The notes under the pieces were generated by a model that did not search any database, was not told the DNA's origin, and saw nothing but the letters and a program-made list of their open reading frames with translations. Positions 16,900-27,284 of a stretch of 64,000 bases of DNA are shown here, piece after piece. Numbering within the stretch: the first letter of the stretch is position 1; each line of letters opens with the position of its first letter. The DNA is from Pseudomonadota bacterium (lineage in GTDB: Bacteria > Pseudomonadota > Gammaproteobacteria > Acidiferrobacterales > Acidiferrobacteraceae): NCBI GenBank assembly GCA_021777535.1, contig JAJYDN010000001.1, positions 1 to 64,000 of the forward strand, in the 5' to 3' direction. The translations under genes were made by a program, and so were the position numbers.

Positions 16900-19041
16900 A
16901 TGAGCGACGATGTTGCCATCTGGCCGGGACGACCCTATCCGCTCGGTGCGACGTGGGATGGGGAGGGGGTCAATTTTGCGCTCTTTTCGGAGCATGCCTC
17001 CGGCGTGGAACTCTGTATTTTTGGTGAAGGCGGCCGCCGGGAGCGGGTGCGGCTGCCGGTGCGCTGGCAGACCGACCAGGTGTGGCACTGTTATCTGCCC
17101 CAGGCGCGGCCGGGCTGGCTGTACGGGTACCGGGTTTATGGTGCCTATGAACCCGAGCAGGGCCGGCGTTTCAATTCCAACAAGCTTCTGCTCGACCCTT
17201 ATGCCAAGGCCATCGTCGGCAATATCCGCTGGAACAACAGTCATTTTGGTTATCGAGTGGGCCACAAGCTGGAGGATTTGTCTTTCGACCGGACCAACGA
17301 TGCGGGCGATATGCCCAAGTGTCAGGTGGTGGACTCCGCCTTCACATGGGGCGATGACCATCTATTGCGCACGCCCTGGCATGAAACGCTGATCTACGAA
17401 CTCCATGTAAAGGGATTTACCTATCTTCACCCGCTGGTGCCCCAGGCGTTGCGGGGCACATACGCGGGATTGGCGGCGGAGCCCGTCATAGAGCATTTGA
17501 AATCGCTCGGCATTACGGCGGTCGAACTCATGCCCGTTCACGCCTTCATGGACGATCGCTCGCTCATCGAGCGTGGTCTGCGCAATTACTGGGGTTATAA
17601 CTCGATCGGATTCTTCGCGCCTGACGCGCGCTATTCGGCGACGGGGCAGGTGGCAGAATTCAAGACGATGGTAAAGACGCTGCATTCTCATGGCATCGAA
17701 GTCATTCTGGATGTCGTCTACAACCACACGGCCGAAGGCAATCACCTGGGTCCCACACTGTCGTTTCGCGGTATCGACAACGAATCCTATTACCGCCTGA
17801 AGCCGGAAGATCCGCGCTATTACACGGATTTCACCGGTTGCGGAAACACGCTGAACATGCTGCACCCGCGTGTTTTGCAGCTCATCATGGACTCATTGCG
17901 CTACTGGGTTCTCGACATGCACGTGGACGGCTTCCGCTTCGACCTGGCGTCGACGCTCGCGCGCGAACTCCACGACGTGAATCGGCTGTCGGCCTTTTTT
18001 GACATCATTCACCAGGACCCCGTGCTGTCGCAGGTCAAGCTGATTGCGGAACCGTGGGATCTCGGCGAAGGCGGATACCAGGTCGGCAATTTCCCGATTG
18101 GCTGGACAGAATGGAACGGGCGCTACCGGGATGTGGTGCGGGCCTACTGGAAGGGCGAGGGTGGCGTCATCGGGGATCTGGCCTATCGCCTCACGGGCTC
18201 GAGCGATCTGTACGGGCACAGCGGGCGTCGCCCCTATGCATCGATCAACTTTATTACCGCGCACGACGGATTCACGCTCGAAGATCTTGTGAGTTATAAC
18301 GAGAAGCACAACGAGGCCAATGGCGAGAACAACCGCGATGGAACGGACATGAACCTGTCCTGGAATTGCGGCGTCGAGGGCCCGACGAGCGATCCGGCGA
18401 TCCGCGCGATGCGCAATCAGCAAAAGCGCAACATGCTTGCGAGTCTCATCCTTGCGCAAGGCGTGCCCATGCTTTCCGGCGGCGACGAAATGGGGCGCAC
18501 GCAGCGCGGCAACAACAACGCCTATTGTCACGATGATCCGTTAACATGGGTCAACTGGGATCTGGACGAGGACGGACGGAATCTGCTGCATTTCGTGCGC
18601 CATCTGATACGTATCCGCCAGGGTCATCGGGTCTTCCGGCGACGGTCCTTCTTCCAGGGGCGCAGCATCCGCGGCCGCAATATCAAGGACATCATGTGGC
18701 TGAAGCCTGATGGCTGCGAAATGACCGACGAGGAATGGCAACAGGAATTCGCGCGCTGCCTGGGTGTGTTCATGGCGGGAGAGGGGCTCACCGAATATGA
18801 TGACCGTGGACGGGCCATTCGGGATGTGGACTTCATCCTGCTCCTGAACGCCCATCATGAGCGTATCCCGTTCGCGCTGCCGCCCAACCGGTCCGATGGC
18901 TGGCAGGTGGAAATAGACACCAGCCGCGCAGCAGACATCGGCCCGTTCCGCGCCGTCTTCGATAGCGGCGTGTATCCATTGGAGGGGCGCACGGTGGTGT
19001 TGCTGCGGGAACCGAGCGAACGGCGTGCAGGCCTCGATTAG
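16900..19041 (+). CDS. glgX: glycogen debranching enzyme GlgX (isoamylase-type GH13_11)
   Basis: Hydrolyses alpha-1,6 links of limit dextrin left by glycogen phosphorylase. The CBM48 opening [25 protein letters not shown] is typical. The catalytic Asp348 ([11 protein letters not shown]) and Glu384 ([14 protein letters not shown]) are present, with [14 protein letters not shown] as the third conserved region. Length is 713 aa. I chose ATG 16900, preceded by a GGTGGTG sequence; an in-frame GTG at 16882 would add six residues. The 138 bases after treS hold nothing I can identify. The stop lies 14 bases before the treZ start. Confidence 0.95.
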   Translation: MSDDVAIWPGRPYPLGATWDGEGVNFALFSEHASGVELCIFGEGGRRERVRLPVRWQTDQVWHCYLPQARPGWLYGYRVYGAYEPEQGRRFNSNKLLLDPYAKAIVGNIRWNNSHFGYRVGHKLEDLSFDRTNDAGDMPKCQVVDSAFTWGDDHLLRTPWHETLIYELHVKGFTYLHPLVPQALRGTYAGLAAEPVIEHLKSLGITAVELMPVHAFMDDRSLIERGLRNYWGYNSIGFFAPDARYSATGQVAEFKTMVKTLHSHGIEVILDVVYNHTAEGNHLGPTLSFRGIDNESYYRLKPEDPRYYTDFTGCGNTLNMLHPRVLQLIMDSLRYWVLDMHVDGFRFDLASTLARELHDVNRLSAFFDIIHQDPVLSQVKLIAEPWDLGEGGYQVGNFPIGWTEWNGRYRDVVRAYWKGEGGVIGDLAYRLTGSSDLYGHSGRRPYASINFITAHDGFTLEDLVSYNEKHNEANGENNRDGTDMNLSWNCGVEGPTSDPAIRAMRNQQKRNMLASLILAQGVPMLSGGDEMGRTQRGNNNAYCHDDPLTWVNWDLDEDGRNLLHFVRHLIRIRQGHRVFRRRSFFQGRSIRGRNIKDIMWLKPDGCEMTDEEWQQEFARCLGVFMAGEGLTEYDDRGRAIRDVDFILLLNAHHERIPFALPPNRSDGWQVEIDTSRAADIGPFRAVFDSGVYPLEGRTVVLLREPSERRAGLD

Positions 19042-19055
19042 GAGACGGGATTGCC

Positions 19056-20921
19056 ATGGAGACAGGGAGGGAGGGGAATGTTGGCGGTGCGCGGCGGCAG
19101 ATGACCATGCGCTTTGGTGCACAGGTCCTTGATGACGGTGCCGTGCGGCTTGCGTTGTGGGCGCCGTCCGTTTCGACCGTAGAGGTGGCGCTCAGGCACG
19201 GGCGTTCGCTGTCCTATGCCTCTCTGGACCGGCAGGCCGATGGTTTTTTCAGGCTGACGACAGACCGGTTGCGAGCTGGAGACCAGTATGCCTACCGCAT
19301 CGACGGGCGCGCCTTCGACGTGCCGGATCCGGCATCCCGTTTCCAGCCGCGCGATGTCCACGGGCCGAGCGAGGTGATTGACGGACATGCCTTTGCATGG
19401 AAAGACGCGGCATGGCAGGGGCGTCCGTGGGAAGAGGCGGTGATCTATGAGTTGCATGTCGGTGCCTTTACGCCGGAAGGGAGTTTTGCGGCGGCGCAGA
19501 CGCGGTTGGCGGGGCTCGCCGAACTCGGGATCACGGCCGTGGAGCTGATGCCCGTCGGGGATTTCCCCGGTCGCTGGAACTGGGGCTATGACGGGGTTCT
19601 TCCGTTTGCCCCGGACGCCCGTTACGGGCGCCCCGAGGATCTGAAAAGATTCGTGGAGGCCGCCCATGCTCTGGGTCTCATGGTTTTCGTCGATGTCGTA
19701 TACAACCACTTCGGGCCAGACGGAAACTATCTTTCCCTCTACGCGCCGCAGTTCTTCACGCCGCGGCATAAGACCCCCTGGGGAGATGCGATCAACTTCG
19801 ACGGGCCGCACAGCGCGGTCGTGCGCGAGTTCTTCATCAGCAATGCCTTGTACTGGATCAGGGAGTACCACGCCGATGGACTGCGCGTGGATGCGGCACA
19901 CGCGATCGTGGATGAAAGTTCCTGCCACATTCTGGACGAGCTCGCTTGCGCCGTGCGCGCATCCACGGCAGGCCGCCACTGCCATCTCGTCCTGGAAAAT
20001 GACCGCAATGAGGCTTCTTACCTCCGGCGCGGTGCAGACGGGGCGGCAGAACGCTACACGGCCCAGTGGGACGATGACGTGCACCATGCGCTGCATGTGC
20101 TGATGACAGGAGAATCGGGCGGTTATTATCGGGACTATGCGGAGCAGCCAGCGCGGCTGCTGTTGCGGGGGCTCACGGAAGGGTTTTCCTATCAGGGCGA
20201 GACATCAGCGTACCGGGCGGGGGCCGTGCGCGGGGAGCGCAGCGCCGGCTTGCCACCGACGGCATTCGTGTTTTTCCTGCAAAATCATGACCAGATCGGC
20301 AACCGCGCCTTGGGAGAGCGGATCGCCGTCCTTGCCGACGAGCGCGCCGTGCGGGCCGCCACCGCGATGTTGCTGCTTGCGCCCTCTTCGCCGCTTCTTT
20401 TCATGGGGGAGGAGTGGGGATGCCGGCAGCCTTTTCCCTTTTTCTGCGATTTTTCCGGTGAACTCGCCGCCACGGTGCGCGCAGGCCGGCTGCGGGAGTT
20501 CGCTGCCTTTGCACAGTTTCGGGGATCCGGGCGGGCAGCAATCCCGGATCCGCTCGCGGAAGCGACGTTTCGGTCCGCCTGTCTGGCATGGGAGGAGGCC
20601 CAATCACCAGAGGGCCGGGACTGGCGGGCGTTTCATCACGAACTTCTGGAATTGCGGAGGGCGCAGGTCGTGCCCCGGCTCAGGAAGCACAGGATTGTTT
20701 CGCGCCGCGGCGAACTGCTCGCACCCAGGGCCTTGCGCGCGGCCTGGACGTTTTCCGACGGGGAAACGCTCTCGGTGACCGCGAATCTGTCTGCAGAAAC
20801 AGGCAGCCTGAGTTTGCCCGCAGAGGGTGTCGTTTACCAATGGCCGCGGGAGATTCCGCGGGATGCGGGTGCGCCCCCCTGGTCGGTCGTCTGGTGCCTG
20901 ACGGCAGGGGCGGGGTCATGA
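19056..20921 (+). CDS. treZ: malto-oligosyltrehalose trehalohydrolase (GH13_10)
   Basis: Cleaves the alpha-1,4 bond next to the trehalosyl end of malto-oligosyltrehalose and releases trehalose. Family features: the N-terminal beta domain (VRLALWAPSVSTVEV), then WNWGYDGVLPFAPDARYG, nucleophile Asp279 (GLRVDAAHAI), acid-base Glu314 (LVLENDRNEASYL), and FLQNHDQIGNRA. Length is 621 aa. ATG 19056 has AGGAG at 19041-19045; a later ATG at 19101 is also possible. Its usual partner TreY (malto-oligosyltrehalose synthase), which makes the substrate, is absent from this cluster, unlike the usual treY-treZ pairing. Confidence 0.93.
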   Translation: METGREGNVGGARRQMTMRFGAQVLDDGAVRLALWAPSVSTVEVALRHGRSLSYASLDRQADGFFRLTTDRLRAGDQYAYRIDGRAFDVPDPASRFQPRDVHGPSEVIDGHAFAWKDAAWQGRPWEEAVIYELHVGAFTPEGSFAAAQTRLAGLAELGITAVELMPVGDFPGRWNWGYDGVLPFAPDARYGRPEDLKRFVEAAHALGLMVFVDVVYNHFGPDGNYLSLYAPQFFTPRHKTPWGDAINFDGPHSAVVREFFISNALYWIREYHADGLRVDAAHAIVDESSCHILDELACAVRASTAGRHCHLVLENDRNEASYLRRGADGAAERYTAQWDDDVHHALHVLMTGESGGYYRDYAEQPARLLLRGLTEGFSYQGETSAYRAGAVRGERSAGLPPTAFVFFLQNHDQIGNRALGERIAVLADERAVRAATAMLLLAPSSPLLFMGEEWGCRQPFPFFCDFSGELAATVRAGRLREFAAFAQFRGSGRAAIPDPLAEATFRSACLAWEEAQSPEGRDWRAFHHELLELRRAQVVPRLRKHRIVSRRGELLAPRALRAAWTFSDGETLSVTANLSAETGSLSLPAEGVVYQWPREIPRDAGAPPWSVVWCLTAGAGS

Positions 20922-21149
20922 CCGCACATGCGTCCGGCATGCCCGCTGCGACCGGCCGCCGGCCGTTCAGGGGCCATGTCCTTCGTGCGGGGCCATGTGT
21001 CTTGGGGGCGATCGCCGGGACATCGGGACGCGGGCTTGGTGTCTATCACGTTACTTGCGGGTGCGCCGGGCCGGTCCGCTGCGCGCGAAGCCGCGTGCGC
21101 CGCGTCAGGACAGGATGAGTCGGGACTATCGGATGGCAAGGGAGAGCAG

Positions 21150-22790
21150 ATGGGGCATTTGACGATGCTGCCTGCATGGCAGGCGTTGCGCCGGCACTAC
21201 GATCAGTTCAAAAACCGGCATTTGCGGGAACTGTTTGCCGAAGATGGCGGGCGGGCGGAGCGTTATGTTCTCGAGGCGGCGGGACTTTTTCTCGACTATT
21301 CAAAGAACCGCCTGAACGACGAGACGCTGGCCTGTCTCCTTGATCTGGCGCGGGAACGCAATGTGGAGGCGCAACGCGACGCCATGTTGTCAGGCGTGCA
21401 CATCAATACCAGCGAGGATCGTCCGGCGTTGCACACCGCACTGCGGGCGCCCCGGGATGCCATTATCTGTGTCAACGGCCACAACGTCGTGCCCGATGTA
21501 CACAAGGTGCTGGATCATATGGGCGCCTTTGCGCGCGACGTGCGCAGCGCAACATGGCGCGGGCACACGGGCAAGCCCATACGCCATATCATCAATATCG
21601 GTATCGGCGGGTCCTTTCTGGGCCCGCAGCTTGTCTATGATGCGCTGAGACCATACGCGCTCGCGGGACTTGACTGCACCTTCGTCGCCAACATCGATGG
21701 CGCGGAGTTGGCGGAAGCTTTGGCAGGAAAGGACCCTGCGCAGACCCTCTTCATCGTCGCATCAAAAACCTTCAGTACGCTCGAGACCCTCACCAATGCC
21801 CGGCTGGCGCGCCGGTGGCTGATCGAGTCCCTCGGCACGGAAGAAGCGGTCGCGCGGCATTTTGTGGCGGTATCCGCGAATGTCGAGGCGGCCGTAGAGT
21901 TCGGCATCTCCCCGGAAAACGTGTTTGGTTTCTGGGACTGGGTGGGGGGCCGCTATTCGGTCGAATCGGCGATTGGCCTTGCCGCCATGGTGGCGATCGG
22001 ACGGGATGTCTTTGGCGAGATGCTGGCCGGCTCCCGGGCGATGGACGAGCATTTCCGGAGCGCGCCGCTGGCCGCCAACATGCCTGTCATCATGGGGCTT
22101 GTTTCCGTGTGGTACAACAACTTTTTTGGGGCCGAAACGCTGGCCATCTTGCCCTATGCCCACGCTTTGGCACGGCTCCCCGCCTACTTGCAGCAGCTCG
22201 TTATGGAAAGTAACGGCAAGCGTGTCGACGCCATGGGTGAGCTTGTGGAAGTGGACACGGGCCCTGTCGTCTGGGGTGAGCCGGGCGTCGACGGCCAGCA
22301 TTCGTTTCATCAGCTCCTGTATCAAGGGACGCGCCTCGTTCCGTGCGATATGATCGGCTTTGTGGAACCGTTGAGCCGTTATCACAGGAGCCATGATTTG
22401 CTTATGGCGAGTCTTTTCGCGCAATCGGAAGCCCTCGCATTCGGGCGTACCGGAGAGCAGCTGCGGGCGCTCGGAGTGCCTGCGGCGCGCGCGCAATTCG
22501 AGGCCTGCGAGGGAAACCGGCCCACCAACATGCTGCTTGGGCAGCGTCTCGACGCGGGCACGCTTGGTGCGCTCATCGCCCTCTACGAGCACAGTGTCTT
22601 CGTGCAGGGGGCCATTTGGGGGGTGGATTCCTTCGATCAGTGGGGGGTCGAACTCGGCAAGGATATGGCGCGGCACATTATCCGGGAAATCGAAACAGGC
22701 ATCGTCGGGGAACATGATGCGTCGACGCGGCAGCTGCTTGGGCGTTATCTGGCGTTGCGTCACGCGAATGGCCACCAGGTACGGGAGTAG
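21150..22790 (+). CDS. pgi: glucose-6-phosphate isomerase
   Basis: Interconverts glucose-6-phosphate and fructose-6-phosphate. Signatures are [18 protein letters not shown], the phosphosugar-binding [14 protein letters not shown], the catalytic-Glu segment [22 protein letters not shown] with ESNGKRV, and QWGVELGK near the C-terminus. Length is 546 aa, matching the 549-aa E. coli enzyme. An open frame reaches back to 20928, but its extra 74 residues are Arg/Ala/Gly-rich and unlike the family. ATG 21150 is preceded by GGGAGAG and begins [13 protein letters not shown]. Its place between treZ and glgA ties glycogen turnover to glycolysis or gluconeogenesis. Confidence 0.96.
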   Translation: MGHLTMLPAWQALRRHYDQFKNRHLRELFAEDGGRAERYVLEAAGLFLDYSKNRLNDETLACLLDLARERNVEAQRDAMLSGVHINTSEDRPALHTALRAPRDAIICVNGHNVVPDVHKVLDHMGAFARDVRSATWRGHTGKPIRHIINIGIGGSFLGPQLVYDALRPYALAGLDCTFVANIDGAELAEALAGKDPAQTLFIVASKTFSTLETLTNARLARRWLIESLGTEEAVARHFVAVSANVEAAVEFGISPENVFGFWDWVGGRYSVESAIGLAAMVAIGRDVFGEMLAGSRAMDEHFRSAPLAANMPVIMGLVSVWYNNFFGAETLAILPYAHALARLPAYLQQLVMESNGKRVDAMGELVEVDTGPVVWGEPGVDGQHSFHQLLYQGTRLVPCDMIGFVEPLSRYHRSHDLLMASLFAQSEALAFGRTGEQLRALGVPAARAQFEACEGNRPTNMLLGQRLDAGTLGALIALYEHSVFVQGAIWGVDSFDQWGVELGKDMARHIIREIETGIVGEHDASTRQLLGRYLALRHANGHQVRE

Positions 22791-22831
22791 GACTGGCGGA
22801 GACGGTGGCGGGCGGGTCGTCTGGAGGGGGG

Positions 22832-24274
22832 ATGGGTCGATTGAAGGTGGCGTTTGTGGCGGCGGAGTGCGCGCCTTTTGCAAAGACGGGTGGACTGGGG
22901 GATGTAGTGGGGGCGCTGGCGGCAGCGCTTGGCCGGATCGGCGATGATGTAAGGGTGATACTGCCGCGTTACCGGTCGATCCAGGGCCTGCCCGGCGGAG
23001 GACCGGTGATTGCGACACTGGACGGCGGTACCGTCCGCGAGGCGGTGCTGGCCTCTGGGGTTACGGTATGGATGATCGACCGTCCGGATCTTTTCGATCG
23101 CGCGGGCCTCTATCAGGATGAAAAGGGCCACGACTACAGCGACAACGCCCTGCGGTTTGGCTGGTTTGGAAAGGTTGCGGCGCAGCTTGTCGGGGCTGAT
23201 GGTCCGCTTGCCTGGAAGGCAGACGTCGTGCATGCCCATGACTGGCACGCGGGACTCGTGCCGCTGTGGACGCGGCTTGCAGGCAATGGTCCGGCGTCTG
23301 TCCAGACTATCCACAATATGGCCTTTCAGGGGTGCTTTCCGGCCGATACCGTGCGTCTACTGGGTCTGCCGCCGGATATCTACCGGCCAGACGGCGCGGA
23401 GTTCTACGGTCATCTGTCTTTCCTGAAGGCGGGCCTTTACTACAGCGATGCCGTGACCACGGTCAGTCCGGGGTATGCGGAGGAAATCACGACGCCGGAA
23501 TTCGGTTTCGGTCTGGAGGGTCTGTTGCAGACGCGGCGTGATGATTTATCCGGCATCCTGAACGGTATCGATGTGGATGAGTGGGACCCCGCCCGGGATC
23601 CCTGGATCGGCCGGGCCTATGATGGGGACCACCTGGGCGGCAAGGTTGTCAACAAAACGCTCCTGCAGCAGGCGCTGGGATTACCGGCAGAGGCCGACAC
23701 GCCCCTGTGTGCGATGGTGAGCCGCATGACCTGGCAGAAGGGAAGCGACATCGTGCTCGACCTGGCGGACCGTTTGATCGGGGCGGGCGCGCAGCTGATT
23801 CTGCTCGGCAGTGGTGAGCGGACCCTCGAACAGGCTGCCACGGCGTTGGCTGCGCGCCATCCGTCGTCGGTGGCAGTGCGCATCGGTTTCGATGAGGCGC
23901 TGGCGCATCGGATGGAGGCAGGCGCCGACGTATTTCTCATGCCGTCGCGCTTCGAACCCTGCGGGTTGAACCAGATGTACAGCCAGCGGTACGGGACTCC
24001 CCCTGTGGTGCGCGCGACCGGGGGCCTGCGCGACACGGTCATCCCGTATGGCGGCGAAGAAACATTGGAGAGCGCGACGGGTTTTGTCTTTGAGGACAGT
24101 AGTGCCGACGGCCTGTGGCAGGCGCTGGCATCGGCGCTGGCGCTCTACCGGCGCAAGGACGCGTGGCTGCGAATCCAGAGAAATGGCATGCGCCGCGATT
24201 TCGGGTGGGGGCACAGCGCGCGCCAGTACAGAACAATTTACGAAAAACTGGTGGCGAGAAAAGAGAAGCGGTAA
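22832..24274 (+). CDS. glgA: glycogen synthase (ADP-glucose, GT5)
   Basis: Adds glucose from ADP-glucose to growing alpha-1,4-glucan. The N-terminal KVAFVAAECAPFAKTGGLGDV holds the ADP-glucose-binding KTGGLGD (Lys18). HAHDWHAG and the C-terminal MPSRFEPCGLNQMYSQRYGT motif, with the retaining GT-B Glu, are present. Length is 480 aa, as usual. The start is ATG 22832, supported by GGAGGGG just upstream; a GTG at 22805 would add nine Gly/Ser residues. glgC follows after 42 bases, giving the standard ADP-glucose pathway inside a cluster that also holds GlgE. Confidence 0.96.
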   Translation: MGRLKVAFVAAECAPFAKTGGLGDVVGALAAALGRIGDDVRVILPRYRSIQGLPGGGPVIATLDGGTVREAVLASGVTVWMIDRPDLFDRAGLYQDEKGHDYSDNALRFGWFGKVAAQLVGADGPLAWKADVVHAHDWHAGLVPLWTRLAGNGPASVQTIHNMAFQGCFPADTVRLLGLPPDIYRPDGAEFYGHLSFLKAGLYYSDAVTTVSPGYAEEITTPEFGFGLEGLLQTRRDDLSGILNGIDVDEWDPARDPWIGRAYDGDHLGGKVVNKTLLQQALGLPAEADTPLCAMVSRMTWQKGSDIVLDLADRLIGAGAQLILLGSGERTLEQAATALAARHPSSVAVRIGFDEALAHRMEAGADVFLMPSRFEPCGLNQMYSQRYGTPPVVRATGGLRDTVIPYGGEETLESATGFVFEDSSADGLWQALASALALYRRKDAWLRIQRNGMRRDFGWGHSARQYRTIYEKLVARKEKR

Positions 24275-24316
24275 GGGATACGCATCACCGGGAAGCAAAA
24301 CAAAAGGGGGAAGGTC

Positions 24317-25585
24317 ATGGCAGATCGACTAGGATCGCGTTTCGTCAGTCGTCTTACGCGGGACACGCTGGCACTGATTCTCGCCGGGGGGCGGGGCAGC
24401 CGTCTTGGGCCCATGACGCTCTGGCGCGCGAAGCCCGCAGTATCCTTTGGCGGCAAGTTCCGCATCATCGATTTCCCCCTGTCGAACTGCGTCAATTCCG
24501 GGATCCGCCGCATCGGTGTCCTGACCCAGTACAAGGCACACTCGCTCATAAGACATATCCAGCGCGGCTGGGGCTGGGCGCGCGGTGAATTTGGCGAATT
24601 CGTCGAACTTCTGCCGGCTCAGCAGAGGATCGAGGCGGCATGGTATGCGGGCACGGCCGATGCCGTCTATCAAAATCTCGATATCATCCGCAGTCACAAT
24701 CCGTCCTATGTGCTGATTCTCGCGGGCGATCATATCTATAAGATGGACTATGGTCCGATGCTTGCGCGCCACGTGGAAATGGGCGCGGATCTCACCATAG
24801 GTGCCGTGGAGGTGCCGCTCAAGGACGCCCATGCCTTCGGCGTATTGGAGACCGATGAATCGGGGTGGGTGCTCGGTTTTCAAGAGAAGCCTGACAATCC
24901 AAAACCCTCCTGTCCGGGCGGGAAGTTCGTGCGCGCATCCATGGGGATCTACGTGTTCAATACGGAATTTCTCTACAAGCAACTGATAGACGATGCCGAC
25001 TGTCCGGAATCAGCGCATGATTTCGGACGCAATATCATCCCGGGATCACTTGAAGAGCACCGCGTGGCGGCCTACCCGTTCCAGGACTTGCGTACACACC
25101 AGCAGGCCTATTGGCGCGATGTCGGCACGGTCGATGCGTACTGGCGGGCGAACATGGAGCTCGTGGGCGTCACGCCGGAGTTGAATCTCTATGATCCAGA
25201 CTGGCCCATATGGACATATCAGGAGCAGGTGCCACCGGCAAAGTTCGTTTTTGACGACGATGACCGGCGCGGCATGGCCGTGGATAGCATGGTATCGGGC
25301 GGCTGCCTCATATCGGGCGCCATGGTGCGGCGGTCTCTGCTTTTTTCCGGGGTCGTGGTGCATTCCTATTCGGAGGTCGTCGATTCCCTCGTGCTGCCAA
25401 ACGCGGATATCGGCCGCAATTGCCGCCTGCATCGTGCCGTGATCGACAAGGATTGCCGTTTGCCGGCAGGTACGATCATTGGCGAGGACCCCGAGGAGGA
25501 TGCCCGGCGCTTCTATGTCACCGATGACGGTGTGGTTTTGGTGACGCCAGAAATGCTTGGGCAGGCGCCGCATCATGTCCGCTGA
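24317..25585 (+). CDS. glgC: glucose-1-phosphate adenylyltransferase
   Basis: Makes ADP-glucose from ATP and glucose-1-phosphate, the regulated step of the classical glycogen route. The nucleotidyltransferase core reads [15 protein letters not shown], then [39 protein letters not shown] and [15 protein letters not shown] mark the substrate-binding regions, and a left-handed beta-helix C-terminus follows ([24 protein letters not shown]). Length is 422 aa. ATG 24317 has AAGGGGGAAGG just upstream. The 3' end overlaps the GH57 gene start by 11 bases. The allosteric effector cannot be predicted here. Confidence 0.96.
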   Translation: MADRLGSRFVSRLTRDTLALILAGGRGSRLGPMTLWRAKPAVSFGGKFRIIDFPLSNCVNSGIRRIGVLTQYKAHSLIRHIQRGWGWARGEFGEFVELLPAQQRIEAAWYAGTADAVYQNLDIIRSHNPSYVLILAGDHIYKMDYGPMLARHVEMGADLTIGAVEVPLKDAHAFGVLETDESGWVLGFQEKPDNPKPSCPGGKFVRASMGIYVFNTEFLYKQLIDDADCPESAHDFGRNIIPGSLEEHRVAAYPFQDLRTHQQAYWRDVGTVDAYWRANMELVGVTPELNLYDPDWPIWTYQEQVPPAKFVFDDDDRRGMAVDSMVSGGCLISGAMVRRSLLFSGVVVHSYSEVVDSLVLPNADIGRNCRLHRAVIDKDCRLPAGTIIGEDPEEDARRFYVTDDGVVLVTPEMLGQAPHHVR

Positions 25586-27284
25586 CCAACGCGTGAAAGT
25601 GGTGCTGATGTGGCATATGCATCAGCCGCAGTACCGGCGCGCCGATACCGGCATGTACGCCGAGCCCTGGGTCTATTTGCACGCGATAAAGGACTACGTG
25701 GATATGGCGGCCCATCTCGAACAGGCGACCATGGCGCGTGCGGTAGTCAATTTCGTGCCCGTGTTGCTGGATCAGATCGCCGATTATGTGGAGCAGATCG
25801 ACCAATTTCTGAGGACTGGAAAGACCCTCCAGGATCCGCTCCTGAACGGCCTTGCCGGGGTATTTCCAGTGGAACCGCAGGGCCGGCTGGCGCTCATGCA
25901 GTGGTGTCTGCGTGCAAATCGCAAGCGGCTGATCGAACCGTGGCCGGTGTATGCGCAGCTGGTGGAGATGGTCGAGTGGCTCGGCACGCGTCCGCAGGCG
26001 CTCTCCTATGTGAACGATGCGTTTCTGCGCGATCTCGTCATGTGGTATCACCTCGTGTGGCTCGGCGAGACCGTGCGCCGCAGCGACGAACGCGTGAAGG
26101 CCCTCTTGCAGAAGGCGCGGGATTTCGATGCGGCAGATGCGCGGCAGATGATCGAAGTGATTGGCGGCCTGCTCAAGGGATTGCCGGCGCGGTATCGCGC
26201 CCTTGAGGATGCCGGGCGGGTCGAGCTTTCATTTAGCCCCTATTCTCATCCGATCGTGCCGCTCCTTATCGACTGGACCGTGGCCCGTGAAGCGCAGCCG
26301 GATGTCACGCTGCCGCCAGGGGCGCCGTATCCAGATGGACTGGCCCGGGCGCGCGCGCAAATAACGGCGGGCCAGGCGGCCTTCTCGCGCCATTTCGGGC
26401 GGACTGCGCGCGGCTGCTGGTTGTCGGAAGGCGGTGTCAGTCACGCAGCCTTGCAGTTGCTAGACGAGCTGCATGTCGAATGGACGGCCAGCGGGGGTGC
26501 CGTGCTGGTGCATAGTCTGGGGAATGGGGGCCCTGACCCCAGTGTGCCTTTGGGCCCCTATTGCGTGGGCGATACGCACGTGCACTGCTTTTTCCGTGAC
26601 GATGATTTGTCCGATCGTATCGGATTTCGCTACGCGGAATGGCGGGCCGACGATGCGGTCGGCGACCTCGTGGCCGGTCTCGAGAAGAGGGCGCAGGCCC
26701 TGGAGCATACGGAGTCCCCGGTCATCCCCATCATTCTCGATGGGGAAAATGCATGGGAATACTATGCGCACAACGGCTTTTATTTTCTGCAGGCCCTCTA
26801 CGAACGGCTGAGCGTGCATCCGGTTTTGTCACTGGGCACGTTCGCGGACGTGCTCGATCATGGAGCCGTGCCGCGCGCATTGCCGCGTCTGGTCGCCGGC
26901 AGCTGGGTATACGGCACTTTTTCCACGTGGATTGGTTCGGCGGACAAGAATCGTGCATGGGAACTGCTCGTGCGCGTCAAGCAGGCCGCAGACGATGCCT
27001 TGCGCAGTCGTACGTTCACCGCGGCGCAGGCGGCCGCGATCGACAGGCAGCTCATGGTATGCGAAGGGTCGGATTGGTTCTGGTGGTATGGTGACTACAA
27101 TCCGCGGGATTCGGTGGCGGCCTTCGATGCGCTGTACCGCGCACATCTGCGCCGTCTGTTCTCGTTGATGGGCGTGCCGCCACCAGATGCGCTGGAACAG
27201 GTGCTCGGCGTCGGGCACGGGGAACCCATGCGTGGAGGCACGATGCGGGCCACCCACGGCGACTTCCAAGGAGGGGCAACGTGA
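25575..27284 (+). CDS. GH57 alpha-glucan-active glycoside hydrolase (COG1449 type)
   Basis: Member of glycoside hydrolase family 57, which includes alpha-amylases, 4-alpha-glucanotransferases and branching enzymes. The start MWHMHQPQY is the family's first conserved region. The nucleophile region is [10 protein letters not shown] with Glu285, and an Asp-rich [18 protein letters not shown] at about 340-357 holds the likely acid-base Asp. [21 protein letters not shown] is also typical. Length is 569 aa with no signal peptide, so it acts in the cytoplasm. It is tightly packed: the start overlaps glgC and the stop overlaps malQ (GTGA). Exact activity is unassigned; maltooligosaccharide amylase or transferase are both plausible. 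Confidence 0.85.
   Translation: MSADQRVKVVLMWHMHQPQYRRADTGMYAEPWVYLHAIKDYVDMAAHLEQATMARAVVNFVPVLLDQIADYVEQIDQFLRTGKTLQDPLLNGLAGVFPVEPQGRLALMQWCLRANRKRLIEPWPVYAQLVEMVEWLGTRPQALSYVNDAFLRDLVMWYHLVWLGETVRRSDERVKALLQKARDFDAADARQMIEVIGGLLKGLPARYRALEDAGRVELSFSPYSHPIVPLLIDWTVAREAQPDVTLPPGAPYPDGLARARAQITAGQAAFSRHFGRTARGCWLSEGGVSHAALQLLDELHVEWTASGGAVLVHSLGNGGPDPSVPLGPYCVGDTHVHCFFRDDDLSDRIGFRYAEWRADDAVGDLVAGLEKRAQALEHTESPVIPIILDGENAWEYYAHNGFYFLQALYERLSVHPVLSLGTFADVLDHGAVPRALPRLVAGSWVYGTFSTWIGSADKNRAWELLVRVKQAADDALRSRTFTAAQAAAIDRQLMVCEGSDWFWWYGDYNPRDSVAAFDALYRAHLRRLFSLMGVPPPDALEQVLGVGHGEPMRGGTMRATHGDFQGGAT

Noticed and set aside
15721-17361. 546-codon minus-strand open frame across treS-mak and glgX
   Set aside because: It spans two well-supported genes on the other strand and has no domain signature.
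20928-21149. N-terminal extension of Pgi by 74 residues
   Set aside because: The extension is unlike the family, and a ribosome-binding sequence precedes ATG 21150.
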